From Warburgia ugandensis (Eukaryota; Streptophyta; Magnoliopsida; Canellales; Canellaceae), in NCBI GenBank assembly GCA_035236585.1, contig CP141139.1:39131217-39195216 (forward strand): DNA of 64,000 nt, read 5' to 3'. Within the stretch, counting starts at the first letter, position 1; the number at the start of each line of letters is the position of its first letter. Of this stretch, positions 1-11,400 are shown piece by piece. The position numbers and the translations under genes were made by a program. Under the pieces are notes generated by a model. It was not told the DNA's origin. It did not search any database and worked only from the letters and a program-made list of their open reading frames with translations.

Positions 1-2395
1 AGTGGCACCTTCTGATCACACAAAACTCCAGAGATGCATCTTCATTTGATCCAACCCGCTTGGATTCTCTAAGTAACCTCCCTCTCAATCTCTCTCATCT
101 CATGAATTATCAATCTCAGGTATCAAAACTATTCTTTTGGGAGGACTTCTTGGTTATCAATCTTTACTAGTGCTCTACTCCCACTCCCCTCCTTGTTAAA
201 ATTGCATTCCACATACTCTGTCTTAGTTCGCCTAATTTTAAATCATTTAGATTCTAATGCATCTCTCTATAAATCTAGCTTTGTGTTTATGCCCTCCCTT
301 ATCTTATCAATCAAAACAATATTATCTATAAATAATATGCACCATGGAATCTCCTTGTGCAGACATTTTGTTAACTCATCTACAACCAACATGAAAAGGT
401 CTGGGCTCAATGTCGATCCTTGGTGCAATCCTATAGTGATGGAAAAATCACCAGTTTCTCCGCTAGTGGTCCTTATATTTGTTCTCGCTCCCTCATACAT
501 ATCTTTACTTATGTCTTTAAACCCCCGTGAAACCCATTTCTCACCCAACAACTACCATATAAATCTCTGGGGACCCTATCATAAGCTTTTTCTAAGTCAA
601 TAAAGACCATGTAGAAGTCCTTCCTCATCTCCCTATAGTTCTCTATCAACTGTCTAATTAGGAAAATAGCTTCCATAATAGACCTCCCAGGCATAATACC
701 AAACTGGTTTTCCAACACACTCATCTCATATCGTAGCCTCTTCTCAATCACTCTTTCAAAAAGTTTCATCATATGGCTGATAAGTTTGATTCTCCAATAA
801 TTAATACAACTCTGTATGTCTCCTTTATTCTTATAAATTGGTACAATAGAACTCCTCCATTCATCTAGCATTTTCTTCGATTTTACAATCTCGTTAAACA
901 AGTTTGTCAATCAAACTACTCCAGTATCTCGAATATACTTCCAAACCTCAATTGGTATACCATCAAGCCCTAGGGCCTTATTTGATTTCATCTTTTTCAA
1001 TGCCTCCTTCACTTCAGGTATTCTAATCCTATGATCATATCTATAATGTCCATTGTTATTTGGGTTTATGGTACTTTCAACCCCCATATTCTCGCAGTAG
1101 TTGTCATTCAGCAATTTCTGAAAGTAACTTTCCCATCTTTATTTGATCTTGTCATCTTTGACTAGTACCCTTTGGTCATCACTTTTAATACACTTAACGT
1201 GTCTAAGTCTTTACTCTTCTTTTACCTTAGTTTTGAGAGTTTAAACACATCTTTCTCACCTTCTTTTAATCCTAATCTATTATACAGATCATCATATGCC
1301 TTGAGTTTAGCCTCACTCACTACTCTCTTAGCAACCTTTTTAGCATTCTCATATTGTTCAAAGCTTTCATTATTTTTAATCCTCTGCTATGCTTTAAAAC
1401 ACACCCGTTTCTCTTTAATAACTTTTTCACTCTACCACCAAGTTTCCTTTGTTGGATACCTTTTACCTTTAGATACTCTTAGGACATCTTTTGCCACTTT
1501 CTTAATGGACATTGCCATATTAGTTCACACAATGTTTACTTCTGTTTCATTGTTCCAGTTTCCTTCTACTATCAACTTGTTTGTAAATGATGCTATCTTT
1601 TCTCCTTTTAAGTTGAACCACTTCGTTTTTGGACATCTATTAAGTTCATTTCCTTTCTTTCATACTTTAACATAAATATTCATAACCATTAATCTATGTT
1701 GTGAGATTAGACTCTCACCAGGTATCACCTTACAGTCCTTACACATTAATCTTTTTGTATTCCTAAGTAGAAAAAAGTCTACTTAGCTTTTATATGGTCT
1801 ACTTTTAAAAGTTATTAAGTATTCATCACTCTTCTCAAAGTATTTGTTTGCTACAGCTAGATTATATGCTAAGGCAAAATCGAGTATAACTTCCCCCATC
1901 TCATTTCTTTCTCTATTACTATACCCTCCATGTACCCTATCATATCCTTCCTTTTCATTTCCTACATGACCATTAAAATCTACTCCTATAAATATCCCCC
2001 TGTGTCGCGAATGTCTTACATGACTCCCTCCATATCTTCCTAAAAATGTCTTTTGATCCTATCTTTTAACCTACTTGTGGTGCGCATGCACCTGTAACAT
2101 TTATGATCTTCTCTCTTAGAATAAGTTTTATTAATATAATTCTATCACTAGTTCTTTTAACGTCTACAACTTTATCTTTCAATTCTTCATCTACCACTAT
2201 CCCTACGGCATTTCAATTATTTTCCTTTTCTACATACCAGAGCTTATACCCATATATTTCTCTAGTTTTAGCCCCTTTCCACTTGGTTTATTGGATACAA
2301 GCAATGTGGACTCTCTTGTATTTCATAGTATTCACTTCTAGACTCTTACATGTCAATGTGCCTATATTCCATGTAGTAATATGAATCTTGTTCTC
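1..2395 (-). mobile_element. Degenerate non-LTR retrotransposon (LINE, RTE-like): endonuclease then reverse transcriptase
   Basis: Read on the minus strand, the segment encodes an apurinic-type endonuclease N-terminus near 2384 (a TTWNIGTL-like start), then a linker to about 1115, then reverse transcriptase from 1114 to about 270. RT landmarks are NKALGLDGIP (about 950-985), an FIDLEKAYDRVPRD block (about 550-610) and GLHQGSTLSPDLF (about 390-430). The order EN-RT without LTRs and the close likeness to plant proteins often labelled craniofacial-development-protein-2-like point to an RTE-type LINE; that assignment is from family knowledge. It is dead: many stops and frameshifts cut it into pieces, and the usual FADD catalytic box reads FIDN, losing the second aspartate. 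The 3' end lies past the left edge, so target duplications cannot be checked. Confidence 0.85.
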
Positions 2396-2450
2396 CTGAA
2401 CTAGCTTATTTACCTATGCACTTCTCAAACAACATAAGAACCCATGCATA

Positions 2451-2627
2451 CTTTCCACTGTACTTGGTTCTAATGCAGCATCGCTTCCGAGAGAATGTTC
2501 TAATGGCTCTTGCCTATTTTTCACTGCACCTGGGATCTGATGCAACGTGTCACTTCCAGAGTAAAGCCCTAGCAGCCCTTGTCCATTTTCCACTGACTTT
2601 TGGAATCCGATGCAGTGCATCACTTAC
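2451..2627. repeat. Three degenerate 66-69 bp tandem units at the LINE 5' end
   Basis: A CACTG-centred unit recurs at 2456, 2522 and 2591 (spacing 66 and 69 bp), each followed by a TCTGATGCA-like block and a C-rich stretch. Copies are perhaps 65-75% alike. The array sits about 60 bp upstream of the LINE coding start, where LINE promoter monomers would lie. Confidence 0.65.
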
Positions 2628-2639
2628 GTGGAACACCTA

Positions 2640-3833
2640 GCCTTGGGAAATGTCAAAAATCAATTCATGTATGGGGTTTGACATGGGTTTTACTTGCCAG
2701 CTAGTACCTGATGCAAAACCCTCCTTTATCCGAGCTTGGGATTGATAGCGGCGGAGTTAGAAAGAAGGGTTGAGATTAAATGGGAGAGGAAAAAGGTCTA
2801 AATGAAATAGAAAAATAGATAAAGGAGCAAAGGAGAAACAAATTGAAACTAAGGTGTCAAATGAAATAAATTGAAATTGAGGTGCAAAAGTGAATAATCT
2901 GAAATTGAGATGTAGAAATGCAATAAAAAAATGTGACGGGCAGAAGTGAAATAACCAGAAAGTGAGAGGTTGATTTGAAATAAACTAAAAAGGCAGGGGT
3001 AAAATTGAAAGACAGAGTTATTAAGGTTGAAAAGGGGGGAAATAGCTGGGTTTTCAAGAAAAGAACCGGATTTTTTACAGCCTTCTTCTTCCTTGAGCTT
3101 TTCGAGTTTCTATCTGGCTGTATCAATGGCATCAGTGGCAGAGATGACGATGGTGACAAAGACAAGCTTGAGAAAGCAACAGTGATGATTCCCAAGCAAA
3201 GATTAACACAATAATTGCAACATGCGAGCTGTCAAAAGAGGAGATTTTGCTGGATTTAGCAGGGCTACAACGACAAGATGTTGTTGGGATCTTGTATTAG
3301 CATTGATGCTTCAAAAATTGTTGCTTTTGTCCTTGGATAGCAGAAAACAACCCTTTGAAGATGTAAATCTCTTGTTTGAAGATAATGTCTCCAATAATAC
3401 CAATTGATCTAGGGCAAAAGAAAACAAGATCAATTGAAGAAGGGTTGTGGACTTACACCACTGGACAAAGCAAGCTTTGAAGGGACTTCCAATCACAAAA
3501 CTCAATTTCTCAATCTCAAAAAACTGTCCTACAAGTAGGTTGTTTATGATTACTTAATGAAACATAAGCATTGAAAAAAATAGAATCCTAAGTTCTAAAC
3601 ATACTGAATTATTCCTGCCTAAAAAGTAGAAATTTCTAAAAATAAAAACTGGTCTGATGGTCCTCACGGATCTTGCAGAACTCATGAGTGCAATCCCTAT
3701 CAACTAGCCTAGAAAATCATAGGCACTCAAGAATTCAGAGAATCTGTTAGATCAGCACAACAAAAATGGCCTACACGAAACAAGGAAGAAAGCAAAGAGT
3801 AATGTGAAGATTCCTTATCCCAAGATGTCACAT
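2640..3833. other. Gene-free stretch
   Basis: No recognisable protein, RNA gene or mobile-element end. Purine-rich on the plus strand from 2760 to 3010. Short ORFs on both strands have no family resemblance that I can see. It probably lies inside a long HRQ1 intron if that gene continues leftwards. Confidence 0.5.
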
Positions 3834-4020
3834 AAAGGGCAGGGCAGCCCCGGTGCACGAAGCTCCCGCCTATGCGGGGTCCGGGGAAGGGGCGGGCCAC
3901 AATGGCCTAAAGTAGGCAGCCTTACCTTACATTTTTGCAAGAGGCTGATTCCACGCCTTGAACCCGTGACCTCAAGGTCACATGACGACAACTTTTACCG
4001 TTGCGCCAAGGCTCCCCTTC
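3834..4020 (-). mobile_element. Au-type SINE, copy 1 (full length)
   Basis: The reverse complement starts GGGGAGCCTTGGCGCAA, holds a tRNA-like B box (GGTTCAAGGCG) and ends in the Au-SINE 3' signature GGGGCTGCCCTTT. This family is a tRNA-derived plant SINE first described from Aegilops. A 9-bp AATGTGAAG occurs at 3801-3809 and 4022-4030, but the left copy is 24 bp from the element, so I do not call it a target duplication. Confidence 0.9.
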
Positions 4021-4083
4021 CAATGTGAAGTGAAAATAGCCAAGGGTCTCTCAAGACTGAGCTGCAATTTACACTACCATGCA

Positions 4084-4975
4084 TAGGAGTGTAAATGGTT
4101 TAATCAGAATTGAAGAACTGACAGGGAACCAGGCTTTCAATTGGAACTGATGGAATGGTAAAAACTGGTTCTCATTTCAATAAACCAGATCTTATTAGTC
4201 CACTTCCAATTTATGCCCAAATACCTAGAGTAAGAAATGGAACCAAGAAAATATGATTGTTTAGACTAAAATGCCCTTACAATGCTATTATAAACTTTAA
4301 GTATATATGAGGGGTTAAATAATAATTTAAATTAAATTAAATTTTATTACTAATTTGTTTTCTTTCTATTGTATATATTTTTAATTTATTTCATTGTAAT
4401 CTTGGCGCCTAATTTTGTAATTACTTACGAATAAACCATTGTGAAATGAAATGTATACTCCCCTCAAGCCCATCGAATTGCCCCTCTCTCTCTTCAGCAA
4501 GGTTGAAATCTCAAATAAATGGGTTAGTCTTTTGAACATTTCTCTTGTCGACTCACTTCATGTACTTTTTATCAATGCATCTGCTTGCCCATTTTGAACA
4601 TATGCATTGTTAACTTCTTTATGCTACAATTACCAGCATGATATGTACTTTTTAGCTTTTGTGTTATTTCTTAGGCTGTATTCCCGGTTGCCTATATACC
4701 TATGGACCAATAAATTCATAGTTAGCTGGCATATAAACAATAAATAAACAAAACTAATTCATAACTTGAATGTTTGGCAACTTAAATTGTTTGTCTTTGC
4801 ATTTTTTTTCCCTTCATGTATTAGAATTGATAAACACCCAAAAACAGACCAGCACCAAGTTAGGGTCTGGCTTTTGGGCTTGGAACCAAACTGCGAAATG
4901 GTAAGGTACCTAGCAAGCTGAAATCCTACTGGTCCAGTTTTGGTTTCCAATGGAACCAGACCATTTACACCTCTA
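4084..4975. mobile_element. Non-autonomous hAT-like element
   Basis: Left end TAGGAGTGTAAATGG (4084-4098) and right end CCATTTACACCTCTA (4961-4975) are a 15-bp terminal inverted repeat with two mismatches. The sequence inside each end also carries matching GGTTC/GAACC-rich blocks. TAGxGGTGTAAATGG ends are typical of plant hAT derivatives. No transposase is present and the flanking 8 bp do not match, so the insertion is old or the ends are slightly misplaced. Confidence 0.55.
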
Positions 4976-5476
4976 CTTGGGGACATCTAAAGTTGCAGCC
5001 AGATATAATTTCATTCTTGCACACTCCGACCATTCAAACAGCAAGAACCCTTCACCTATTTGTCCAGAAAACAAGTGATCCCTCAGAGAGCACCATTCAT
5101 CATTATGCATGCAATGTCAATCAGTCCTGCTTATCAGCAAATCGCAATTTTACAGAAACTATTGGATTGGATTATATGACAATCCATAGAAGTAAGTTTG
5201 GGAAGTTAGCAGATAAAATACATCTCTAGCATGGCTTAATTGTGATCAACTTCCACTTTTCCACCCCCAGAGTTATAAGGTCATACAACAAAGATTTAGC
5301 AGTCAAAATCATCACGAGTTCATTCTCAACCTCTGTGAAACAAGGCCAAGATCCTTGGACGTATCGACCAAAATACATTTGAAAGACATATTCTCTAGGG
5401 CCCATCTTTCAAACATCAAGATGATTCTGAGATTACATTCAGTTATAACACAGATTTGAAGAGAGAGGACACATAC

Positions 5477-8400
5477 CTAGAGCGTCGGGCAACTACTTCT
5501 GTATCTGCAAATTTGCTTCGATATTTTCTGTTTGAACCCTTTGATATCTGTGGTTTAGACAACCCTTGTGAGTTAAGCTAAGTGAGGAGCACAAGTTTCA
5601 GAAATAAGGCGACCTACGATCTTATAACGCAATGGGGGATTCCATAGGACAAAGAACTTTGAACCACAAGGACTTCCATCATTCTGGATGAGCTCCATTG
5701 TGTGTAAGTTGGCAAGCTCCTGTATCATATGAAAAAATATTGAAATAAGATAATTAACACTAATCTTTATATTGATAATTGCAGTAGCAGAAGTAGAAAA
5801 ATCAAGGCTAAGTTCAGATATCTCCAATCATCCATAAGTCCAAGAGCATATACCATGTCAAAGGCTTGTTGCATTTCACCTTTCTGGATCCCCGTTTCAT
5901 GTTTTCATAGAGGAGTTTGTTAACCCTTCAATGTCTCTAACTTGTTGATTTGACTTATTAAAATGTTCTCCTTAAAGCTTTACACTTGCCAACAATTAGA
6001 TGTGGTGAGAGAGGGAATTCCTCACATGCTCAGTGTCAAAAACTCCTATGTTTCTAATCCTGTTCTTCTAACTTAATGCTCTTATAATCAAATATTCAGC
6101 AAGAGAGATCACCTTGCAGCTGTACTCATCTGCTATTATCCTATATTAGGCAACACCTTGAATATCATGTAAACAAAAAATATGGATGTAAAAGGACTTT
6201 GCTTTTGGAAACTCATACCATAGCATGCTCCCGGGGATTCGCAGACGTTGCAGTGCAAAATATAAAGGACGGAACACTACCGTACACTGCATATGATGCA
6301 AAGAAGATATTATCATTTAGGGAAAACAACCCAAAAGCACAACATCAAACCCAAATCCACTCATATGCATTATCAAACATACAATGGGAACATATGCGAC
6401 GCAGTCTCCTCAATATAAGAGAAGTATGGCATCCAAATGCGCCTTTATATGCATGAGCTTCATCGATGACAATAAATCTAATGCAAGAGCAAACAGAAAA
6501 TTGTGTTTTGAGTATAAAGAAGGATATTAATGCCAGTAAACAAAAGAATAACTCCTCAACAAATTTACGGATAGAGGCTGCCAATACCATCGTTGCCATA
6601 TATGGATGAATTGCGAGATCATAATGTCCACGTTTAAGGACCAATTGCGGGCCAAGTCCAGAATTTTCTATAGCAATTAACCCTACCTGAGATTTGATAA
6701 AACCCGCTCGAAATATCTATGATGCGGCAAGATTGAAATGTGTAACATATCCGGGTTTGTTATCAACTGCGAACCATGATTACTCAAACTTCAGTAGAAG
6801 GCAGGCTAAATGGATAAAAAATAAAAAGAAGAAGAAAATTTCTACTTGTCTGATGCAACTTAAACTTATAGATATACCAGTCTAGCATTATTGCGGAGCC
6901 ATGCCCGATGCAATTGAGAAGTGTCACCATCATAGACACCAATGTTTAAATCAATACGCAATCCCTCTTTCATGTCCAATAAAGCTCGCAACTGATCTTG
7001 AGCTAATGCCTGAATGCATATCAATGGATATTGTGCCAAGCTATCAGGTACTAGATGAGCAGGTGAATCACCATTAAAGAGGCAGTGAGGTAGAGACTCA
7101 CATGCAAGGAATTGAAATTCTCAGGAATGAAACTTCTTTGGAGTTTCAAATATATTTCAAGGTTTTAGAATGAATCGTCTAGATATGTACCTTTGTTGGA
7201 AACAAGTACAGCGCACAGGCTAGTAAATTCTGAGACAATTCTTCCAGAACTGGCAGGTTATAGCACAGGGACTTGCCACTTGAAGTTGAAGTTGCCACAA
7301 CAACATTTTTTCCAGATAGTGAGGCTTGTATGGACTCTGCCTGATAAGTAGACACAAAGTCAATTTGTATCCCCAAGAGGTAGACGCATCAAAACCTGAA
7401 CCAAGTCGACATACTTATACCTGGTGGCTATATAACCTGGAGACTCCAATTCTCGTAATTGCTGACCTTGTGGCTTCTGAGAGATCATTTGGAAATTCAG
7501 CATGAACTGCAATTCTTGCATCAATTTCTTCGACATGCACAATCTGCTGGAGCAAAACTACCCTTAGTGTGGTATTCATGCTATGAAATTATAACATCCT
7601 ATGAACATAGAAATATGTAAATATGGATGAAACCTGTCCCTGTGATCCAATACCCTTCCTAAGATGTTCAACCATTTCTGCAGGTAGCAACGGATTCATC
7701 TCCTGTTGATTAAGATACTTAAGTTACATAGATCTTGTGCATGTAAAATTCCAGATACCTAAACTAGGTGAAAGTGAAGATGCACATGGATTTTGCATCA
7801 GAGTATTAAAGCATGTGACAATTAGTTCAAGTTTGTTGTTTAGAGCTATTGTTTCCGTATATAACTAACCATAATCGTCCCAGCAGAAAATGTTACAAAG
7901 AGAAAGGAAACAACTGAGCAGCATGTCCAAAAACCACATGAACCTCAGAACCTTACCAATCAATAAAATGAACTGACCTGTCAATGCTAAGACAGTGAAA
8001 CCACAAAAAAAAGGGCAGCCCTAGTGCACGAAACTCCCGCGTATGCAGGGACTGGGGAAGGGGCAGACCGCAAGGGTCAATAGTATGCAGCCTTACCTTG
8101 CATTTTGCAAGAGGATGTTTCGACACCTTGACCCCATGACCTCAAGGTCGCACGACAACAACTCTACCGTTGCACCAAGGCTCCCCTTCTAAAGTGAAAC
8201 CACAAAAAGCAAAACAAAAATTGTACAAAACTACCTTGCACCGTGCTTGTCCACAATGAGAGTTCAAAGCCCCAGACCCAGTCTTTCCTGCACACTTCAG
8301 CTTACTCCCTCTTGAATCGGCAGTATTCTCCTTAATTGATTTAAGCAGATCATCCAGAGAAAAGAAAACAGGCATCCTGTTCCTGGGCATTCTGTTATCC

Positions 8401-11400
8401 TACATAAAAGATATTTAGATTATCAAACAGTTAGGCAGAGAGACTAATCTATAGTACCAAGACAACATTGCAGAGGCATGATGTACACATTAAATTCCTA
8501 AGTCCAGTAGATCAAGCGTAGCATAAACTGATTCAACTAGTGGTTACAGTTCAGAATCTACAGGATGATAGAAACATTAAGTTCGTGTTTCACCAGCCAA
8601 AGAAACCCAAACTGAAATGAGTAAAATAAGTGCAGCATTGAAACCTTCTGCCAAACATGTTTGACCTGGGGCTTCTGAAATTGAAGTGCATGAAAAATTT
8701 GGTAACAGGATACTGTTGGGAAAAAAAAAAAAAAAAAAAACATAGCTACTATCTCGATTGAGTGGGATTTAACAGGGTTTCGCCTGTGTTGTCTAAAGTC
8801 AACCTAATGCAACTTCCATAGATAGGGACCACACTGAATCCACTTGAATTCCATATCAGTTGCTTCATTTAGCAAATGCTGCCAAATTAAAATCACAAAA
8901 TACTATCAAGGACCACTATCTTTATGATTACTAACAAATCCCAAATTGAAATACCATGTCTACCAGCTCCATAGCAACATGCTGAAGGACCCTACTGCCT
9001 TTTCATATTCACATGTGAACCAATGATGGGCATGTGAATTTAGAATTGACTGTCTAATGAGTCCAGCATTGTTGAATTCCCAACGTTACTCTAGAAAATT
9101 GCTTTTGACCAAATACCACAAAAATACAATGCTTATGTACAACATGATGGGAGACTATCCTGAATATCTTCCCCTATTGGGGTAGTCGACCCTATGTTCA
9201 GCGTCCTGAATGCACTAAGTTTAGTATACTATGTAATGTAACAATTTATATCCCCTATTGGGAATCAATCCTGTGGATTATAACATCAAAGCACATAGTG
9301 AGCCTATAAAGTAATATGGACCCTTTGAGTACAAAATTTTAGTTGCAAAGGAATCATTAGATGACTCATTCTACCACGTGTTGGATTCAGTTACAGTAAA
9401 CCAGTAACAGTGAACTAAGTCCCTTATAGGATGGAAGACTAAGTACAAAATCTTAGGTGGAAAGGAACACCAAAGCACTCATTGTACCACATGTTGGTCT
9501 GACATGACTTAAGAAGACTCGTGTTATCATATATATGTTTTAACACGTGGGACTTCAACTCTGTGCATTCTTAATGTCCAGTTATTTAACAATTAAATTC
9601 ATCTAGTGAAGGAGCAAGAGTCAAGATGTCGTATCAAGGTCTCATCTTCAGTGATACCACTCAATATGTGCAAACTTGTTATGATATTCTTTGGTTCTTT
9701 GACTTCTTTGATATTAGGACTATCTCTTAGCCCCTATTTCTCTGCACTGGTAAAAAAAGAGTGCCATGGAAGGAGTAAGCAATCCTTCATTTCATAACAA
9801 ACCAAATTGAGATCAGTTGCCCTTCAAACTGGGATCCGTTTCAACTAAATTTGCCACCATTTTCAGGACAGGTTCCACTTATGGCATTTGATCTTCAAAT
9901 AGGGTCCGTTTCCTAGGTGATATATCATAAAATATTTGCATCTTGTAAGGGTTACAGGTTCTTTTAGGAACAGGTAGACTAAGCATCTCATCTAATTTAT
10001 TCTAAGTCTACATCATTGTAGGCACCCATTTTGACTTGAGCCAATCAATATCAGAAGAGGTCACCTCAATTGATCAGAGAAGGTCAGTTCATCAACATTT
10101 AAAATAGTTAATATAGAAGACAAGCTCAAGCACAGGTCAGAACTCTAGGCAACCGCCACACATGTCAGAAGCCGCTGGGAGCTGTGGGAGGCAACTTAAA
10201 ATTGCTAGAAACTTCCAAACTGAGAGGAAATGACCAAGTACGCCCCTAGATTGTTCTATGTAAGTGAGCATTCCTTTGAGAGAAAAGACTTTTGGACTTT
10301 GGCCATTTTCAAAATAAAAAAACCTCCCCAAAAAAAGAAATCATTTTCCCTCCTTTGAGAGAGATTTGAATTCTAGATAGAGGAAGTTCTCTCATAGATA
10401 GAATGAGAGATGAAGCAAGCTTTCTTGGAGGTCTAAGCAGCATATCCAGGCAGCAAGTCTCCTCAAATCAGGAGATATAGCAAGGAACTTACACTACAAC
10501 AGCATCTCATATCCAAATCAAGAACTCTCCCCTTTTGAGACAACTTAGTTAGTCTTTCTCCACTTCACAAGCCAGTAGCTTCTTGATCAATTTCTTTAGT
10601 CTTAGGAAGATATTTTTCATATAAAATGATGTCGAGTTAACAGCAAATCAGGTAGCCAAGTGATAGTTATCCCTTAGCAACCTCATTTCTTACCAAGGCA
10701 AGGGAAATAGATTGGATTTTTTTGTTCTTGATTAGATCTGTTTACCCCTAGTTTCCTATGCATGTTTCTTTTGATGGATTACTGCTTTCATATGAACTTT
10801 GAAAGATTCAACTGAGTTTTCTGAGATAGAAAATTAAGGAATTATGATTGAGCAAATTCAAAAAGAGTAAGAATGTGTATTTCCTTTATTTTCTCCCCAT
10901 TTTTGGTGGCCAGTGGACGGCAGGTGCTAGGCCAGCAAGATTCTCTGACAGTTAATTCCTATTTTTGAAACTGACAGATTGGTCACAACTGCCAGAGACT
11001 GCTAGAGATAAGGAAATTCATCATTTTCTTCAATTCAATATGAAAGTTCACATGGATTTGGATCTGAGACTTACAAATGCCTCAACCATGCATGAGGAAG
11101 TATATATATTCACATTCACTTGACCAAATGACCATATTAACAACCCCCCCCCCCCCCCCCCCCCAACCCAAAACCCAAGACAAGCATACAACAAGGATCA
11201 AGAAATCACAAGTGAAGTACATTTGGTCAAGTGAATGTGAATATATATATAAGCCTAAAACGTACCAGGAAACATTTGATAGCTCTCCAAATATTTGTTT
11301 TGAGAGCATTCTCCTTCTTTCTGAAAGCACTGATGATTGCTTGAGAAGATGATTGATTTACACCTGGGGAAACATAGATGTGGAGATGAGACAAACAAAT

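Noticed and set aside
3801-4030. Target duplication AATGTGAAG for SINE copy 1
   Set aside because: The left copy is 24 bp from the element end and the match is only 9 bp.
5573-5617. Extension of HRQ1 exon 14 to a stop at 5573 as the natural C-terminus
   Set aside because: The sequence after the GT at 5617 does not match the family, and the following exon at 5547-5477 does, in the right phase.
6540-6660. HRQ1 exon containing the ORF around IRKFVEELF
   Set aside because: The proper exon with ITNPDML is at 6766-6687 and joins in phase to the DEAH exon at 6477; the ORF is an extension into the intron.
11077-11352. Overlapping sense and antisense ORFs sharing a YIYSHSLDQM segment
   Set aside because: The shared peptide is produced by the perfect inverted repeat and poly-C tract, not by a gene.
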